Shown: piece by piece, positions 6,601 through 8,805 of the stretch
Position numbering within the stretch: the stretch's first letter is position 1
Layout: every line of letters starts with the position of its first letter
Assembly: GCA_964409645.1 (NCBI GenBank)
Contig: CAYPEK010000148.1
Location: forward strand, 1 to 8,805
Direction: 5' to 3'
Length of the DNA: 8,805 bases
From: CAYPEK01 sp964409645
GTDB lineage: Bacteria; UBP15; UBA6099
The notes under the pieces: generated by a model
What the model was told of the DNA's origin: nothing
Database searches by the model: none
The model's input: the letters and a program-made list of their open reading frames with translations, nothing else
Position numbers and translations under genes: made by a program

Positions 6601-7207
6601 CGGCTGGGTTGCCAAAAAGCTAAATACCTACTATCAGACGCCGATTTTCGAAGGGGCGACGGAAGATGAACTGTTCGACCTGTTCGAAAAGGCCAAGATT
6701 CCGAAGGACGGCAAGGTCATGCTGTACGACGGGAAGACGGGCGAGGCGTTCGATAATAAGGTGACAGTCGGCTACATCTATCTGATGAAGCTGAATCACA
6801 TGGTCGAGGACAAGATGCACGCGCGGTCAACTGGATCGTACGCGCTGGTCACGCAGCAGCCGTTGGGCGGTAAGGCACAGTTCGGCGGCCAGAGGTTCGG
6901 AGAGATGGAAGTGTGGGCGCTCGAAGCTTACGGCGCCGCGGTCACGCTGCAGGAACTGCTTACGATCAAGTCGGACGACATCTCCGGACGCGTGAAGACT
7001 TACGAAGCGATAGTGAAGCATGAAAATATTCAGAAGCCGGGCATACCGGAGTCCTTCAATGTGCTTGTGAAGGAACTACAGGCGCTCGCTCTGGACATAC
7101 AGTTGTTGACCGGCACAGGCCGGAAGATAACGCAGACGTCGGAAGACGATTCTGTGGGCTCGATTTTACTGGACGATCTGGGAATTCAGAGCCCGTCGTA
7201 CAAATAG
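3653..7207 (+). CDS. rpoB: DNA-directed RNA polymerase subunit beta
   Basis: This 1184-residue protein is a complete beta subunit. With beta' it forms the active site and main channel of RNA polymerase. The rifampicin pocket is at about 480-545 (E. coli number minus 28), with LSQFMDQ, Ser494, His498, Ser503 and Leu505 conserved and Thr490 where E. coli has Asn518. GYNFEDAII carries Glu779/Asp780 (E. coli 813/814). GDKLAGRHGNKG carries Lys931 and Lys939, equivalent to the catalytic-centre lysines 1065 and 1073. The C-terminal clamp region contains WALEAYGAA (about 1088-1096) and SFNVLVKEL. It is shorter than E. coli beta (1342): the E. coli SI1 region is reduced to one unit (about 223-276) and no large SI2 is evident. 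A roughly 32-residue extra helix-rich segment (377-414) precedes DDIDHLGNRR. The ATG at 3653 gives the usual N-terminus. Confidence 0.98.
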   Translation: MKGRNDGVSKKELNEYNFSKLTSVMDVPDLIEIQTQSFKWLREEGLLNLFKSISPIESVVSTAEEGLVLEFIDLIFDDPKYSPEECKRREKTYEVGLRVKARLINRKTGEIKEQEVYLSEFPIMTNYGTFIFNGAERVVLSQLIRSPGVYFSTPKAVAGINFYTGKIIPNRGAWVEFEFDIKGQAYIRIDKTRKIPITTFLRAIGFGFDKKERRVFLEDKIKVTDPTHEKLLGFILAEDIEEAETGKKVLKKGTTITADNIDKILKLNLKTIYLTEPCREFFMEDSILNALEKESMLSRDQALLDIYKKLRPGDVPNLDHAERLLDSRFFLPNKYDLSQVGRYKINEKLSLRVDEGRLALTRQDFLESIRYLLALRLKGKRDLARERYFEEILTEGEQKFFDQFVEFYGIEPNSDDIDHLGNRRVRCVGELLLNRLRGALGMMEKTIRDRMIQYDAMIATPQSLINPRPLIAAINEFFGSSPLSQFMDQTNPLSALTHKRKLSALGPGGLTRERAGFEVRDVHHSHYGRICPIESPEGPNIGLIGSLATYGRLDKFGFLQTPYRKVENGRVSNKVEYLGAAVEDRYAVAQANAPIEKNGAFINDLVAVRRRDRIDRISPKDVQYMDVSPKQLVSVTTALIPFLEHDDANRALMGSNMQRQAVPLLKSEAPLVGTGMERKVAKDANATLVAERAGKVTAVDSTQIVIRVDGKRDDDRYELIKFSRSNQSTCINFKPTVLVGDHVEEGDPIADGPNCEDGKLALGKNLLVAFMPWGGYNFEDAIIVSEKLLRDDSFTSVFIEKYDCEARETKLGPEEITRDIPNVNEEVLENLDENAIVKIGTHVKAGDILIGKVIPKGETEPTAEERLLRAIFGEKARDVRNTSLKVPHGGKGTVISVTDFNREAGDDFAPGKNRSVRVFVAQRRHLMVGDKLAGRHGNKGVISRIVPVEDMPFLEDGTPVDVILNPLGVPSRMNLGQILETHLGWVAKKLNTYYQTPIFEGATEDELFDLFEKAKIPKDGKVMLYDGKTGEAFDNKVTVGYIYLMKLNHMVEDKMHARSTGSYALVTQQPLGGKAQFGGQRFGEMEVWALEAYGAAVTLQELLTIKSDDISGRVKTYEAIVKHENIQKPGIPESFNVLVKELQALALDIQLLTGTGRKITQTSEDDSVGSILLDDLGIQSPSYK

Positions 7208-7254
7208 ACCGGCACGGGAGCCGGTAGGAAGCGCCCCGGCAGAAGAGAGCCGGG
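7208..7254 (+). other. Two tandem hairpins in the rpoB-rpoC spacer
   Basis: Directly after the rpoB stop, ACCGGC (7208-7213) pairs with GCCGGT (7220-7225) around a 6-base loop, and CCCGGC (7235-7240) pairs with GCCGGG (7249-7254) around an 8-base loop. The arms share the core CCGGC/GCCGG, so they can also pair crosswise in mutually exclusive folds. No T-run follows and rpoC must be co-expressed, so these are more likely pausing, processing or mRNA-stability elements than terminators. Confidence 0.5.
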
Positions 7255-7264
7255 CCGCCCACTC

Positions 7265-7273
7265 TAAGGAGGT
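7265..7273 (+). promoter_or_regulatory. Shine-Dalgarno of rpoC; fixes the GTG start
   Basis: TAAGGAGGT is a perfect nine-base complement of the 16S tail. The AGGAGG core ends 7 bases before GTG 7280-7282. The neighbouring TTG at 7278 is in another frame that stops within five codons, so GTG is the start. Confidence 0.88.
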
Positions 7274-7279
7274 TCATTT

Positions 7280-8805
7280 GTGGGTAAGTTGAATCTCGAA
7301 AAAATCAGAATATGTCTCGCCTCGCCGGAGGTCATCAAGAAGTGGTCGTACGGCGAAGTGAAGAAACCGGAAACGATAAACTACCGCACGCTGAAGCCCG
7401 AAAAAGATGGGCTCTTCTGCGAAAAGATTTTCGGTCCGATCAAGGACTGGGAATGCCACTGCGGAAAGTACAAGCGGATCCGGTATAAAAACATCAAGTG
7501 CGAAGCGTGCGGCGTCGAAGTAACACAGACCAAGGTGCGGCGCGAACGCATGGGGCACATCGTGCTCGCGGCGCCTGTCAGCCACATCTGGTACTTCAAG
7601 GGCACGCCGAGCCGGATGAGCTATCTGCTTGGGATATCCGTTAAGGAACTCGAACGCGTTCTCTATTACGGCGACTACATGGTCACGAAGGTTGACAAGG
7701 ATGCGGTTAAGGAACTTGTCGGCAAGATCAAGTCGTCAAAGATCAACATCACGAAGCTGATGCCGACATTCGTCGAGAACATCGCGAAGCTCGAAATGAT
7801 AGAGGACGAACAGGCGGGCAAGAAGTACCCGGTTATCTCCAACATCAAAGTTTGCGACAACGATTTCAATCGGACCGACAGGGACGAGATTCAGAACACG
7901 CTGAAGAAACTGCAGGGCCGGTTTGCTGAGGACGCATCAGTATCGCTGAAGATAGTGAAGGGCAGCAGCGGGACAGCGTCCGTGCGCGTGTACCGCGCGA
8001 TGGGCAACGAGGAGAAGATTCTCGGATACCTGCCGCAGGTTTACGCGAAATACCTCGTGCCGCTGATTGCGGATCCGCGGATCGAATACAACGCCTATGT
8101 TGAAAGAATCACGAAAGGATTCATCGACCGCCGGCGGCTGGGCATCCGGCTGGGCATCCGCTTCAAGGACCCGAAGGTATCGCAGGCGCTGAAACGCAGC
8201 CTCGAAGCAAGATTCCAGGAATGCGAAGATGTCTATACGGCGATCTATCTCGACGAGGGTCTCGCGCTCCTCCAGTCGCTCGAACCGATGCAGACGCTCC
8301 AGACGGGCGTTCAGGGCAACGTGTTCAAGTTCAGCGACGGCCGCATGTTTAAAGAAGAAGACCAGATATTCGAAGAGGTTTACGAGCTGGACTTTTTCGT
8401 ACCGAGGCCGTATGACAAGCTGCGCACGCTGATCCGCTACCTATCGGAATGCTTCAACGACGCTTCGATCAACAACGTATTTCAGGTCGATATGGGCGCG
8501 CAGGCTGTGAAGACGGTTCTGCAGGGCCTCGATCTGGACACGCTCGCGGGCGAACTCCGAGAGGAGATCGTCAAGGCGAAGAAGCAGAAAAGAATGAAGC
8601 TCATCAAACGGCTCACAGTTGTCGAGTCGTTCCGCAAGTCTAAGAACAAACCCGAGTGGATGATCCTCGATGTGATACCCGTTCTGCCGCCTGATTTGCG
8701 GCCGATGGTGCAACTCGAGGGCGGCCGGTTCGCGTCGTCGGATCTGAACGACCTCTACCGCCGGGTAATCAATAGAAACAACAGACTCAAAAAGCTTATA
8801 GAAAT
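7280..8805 (+). CDS. rpoC: DNA-directed RNA polymerase subunit beta' (N-terminal 508 residues, partial)
   Basis: The frame is open from GTG 7280 to the window edge (508 codons plus two bases). Beta' carries the catalytic Mg site and the DNA clamp. The N-terminus has the family sequence ASPEVIKKWSYGEVKKPETI, the first zinc site (Cys59, Cys61, Cys74, Cys77) and RRERMGHI. Residues 458-506 are the very conserved KPEWMILDVIPVLPPDLRPM and DLNDLYRRVINRNNRLKKL. The NADFDGD catalytic motif lies beyond the window. Between Val135 and Met405 there are 269 residues where E. coli has about 32, so about 235 residues are extra. Thermus beta' has its nonconserved domain at the same place, but the sequence here is different. 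The extra part includes a HIRAN-like stretch (about 221-295) and a 12-bp tandem duplication. The frame stays open throughout, with conserved sequence on both sides. Confidence 0.97.
   Translation, partial: MGKLNLEKIRICLASPEVIKKWSYGEVKKPETINYRTLKPEKDGLFCEKIFGPIKDWECHCGKYKRIRYKNIKCEACGVEVTQTKVRRERMGHIVLAAPVSHIWYFKGTPSRMSYLLGISVKELERVLYYGDYMVTKVDKDAVKELVGKIKSSKINITKLMPTFVENIAKLEMIEDEQAGKKYPVISNIKVCDNDFNRTDRDEIQNTLKKLQGRFAEDASVSLKIVKGSSGTASVRVYRAMGNEEKILGYLPQVYAKYLVPLIADPRIEYNAYVERITKGFIDRRRLGIRLGIRFKDPKVSQALKRSLEARFQECEDVYTAIYLDEGLALLQSLEPMQTLQTGVQGNVFKFSDGRMFKEEDQIFEEVYELDFFVPRPYDKLRTLIRYLSECFNDASINNVFQVDMGAQAVKTVLQGLDLDTLAGELREEIVKAKKQKRMKLIKRLTVVESFRKSKNKPEWMILDVIPVLPPDLRPMVQLEGGRFASSDLNDLYRRVINRNNRLKKLIE
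7685..8491 (+). other. Lineage-specific insertion region of RpoC
   Basis: Codons 136-404 of rpoC separate LYYGDYMV from MGAQAVKTVLQGLDL, segments that in E. coli are only about 32 residues apart. By eye the region has a Lys-rich helical start (136-180), a beta-rich middle with GYLP at 249-252 (about 185-296), a helical stretch (297-320) and a final part containing GNVFKFSDGRMF and LDFFVPRP. Codon use looks like the rest of rpoC, so it is not obviously recent foreign DNA. The exact boundaries are estimates. Confidence 0.75.
8135..8158 (+). repeat. Perfect 12-bp tandem duplication within rpoC
   Basis: CGGCTGGGCATC occurs twice in direct succession (8135-8146 and 8147-8158), encoding RLGI twice (residues 286-293) and followed by RF. 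The unit is a multiple of three so the frame is kept. It looks like a slippage duplication that added four residues to a beta-strand-like segment; an assembly artefact is also possible. Confidence 0.9.

Noticed and set aside
5366..6615. Two long open frames (about 400 codons each) on the minus strand opposite rpoB
   Set aside because: They lie entirely antisense to the conserved core of rpoB, show no family resemblance and are explained by few antisense stops in codon-biased coding DNA.

Overview
This window is the core bacterial translation/transcription gene cluster, all on the + strand: tuf (last 18 codons) - rpmG - tRNA-Trp - secE - nusG - rplK - rplA - rplJ - rplL - rpoB - rpoC (first 508 codons, cut by the window edge). 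Gene order and every protein are recognisably bacterial. Base composition looks moderately GC-rich by eye (not computed). I cannot assign a phylum: the order tuf-rpmG-trnW-secE-nusG-rplKAJL-rpoBC is shared by many lineages, NusG is the plain two-domain form, and the lineage markers (insertions in RpoB and RpoC) do not match a sequence I know. An uncultured or little-studied bacterial lineage is plausible, but that is inference.

Layout. Positions 1-57 hold the end of EF-Tu. A near-consensus sigma70-type promoter (80-108) then starts rpmG, and probably the following genes too. rpmG (138-287) is followed by tRNA-Trp(CCA) (356-429), secE (471-686) and nusG (703-1227). A 103-base structured spacer precedes rplK (1331-1756) and rplA (1803-2513). 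rplJ (2536-3066) follows after only 22 bases, so no standalone L10 leader fits there. rplL (3141-3518) has a very strong Shine-Dalgarno. The rplL-rpoB spacer (3519-3652) has a 9-bp hairpin followed by four T, an attenuator candidate. It also has a possible 34-codon ORF whose stop overlaps the rpoB start as ATGA. rpoB (3653-7207) is followed by a 72-base spacer with two GC-rich hairpins and then GTG-started rpoC (7280 to the end).

How the genes work together. SecE is part of the Sec translocon. NusG couples RNA polymerase to the ribosome. L11, L1, L10 and L7/L12 form the L1 and L12 stalks of the large subunit, and L33 is also a large-subunit protein. EF-Tu delivers aminoacyl-tRNA. RpoB and RpoC are the catalytic subunits of RNA polymerase. 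Co-expression couples ribosome and polymerase supply.

No mobile element, CRISPR array or foreign operon is visible. The less ordinary material is inside and between the familiar genes: a roughly 235-residue extra region in the N-terminal part of RpoC, part of which resembles a HIRAN domain by eye; a perfect 12-bp tandem duplication inside it; a roughly 32-residue insertion in RpoB; the rplL-rpoB hairpin/short-ORF arrangement; and an extra base in the tRNA-Trp D loop.
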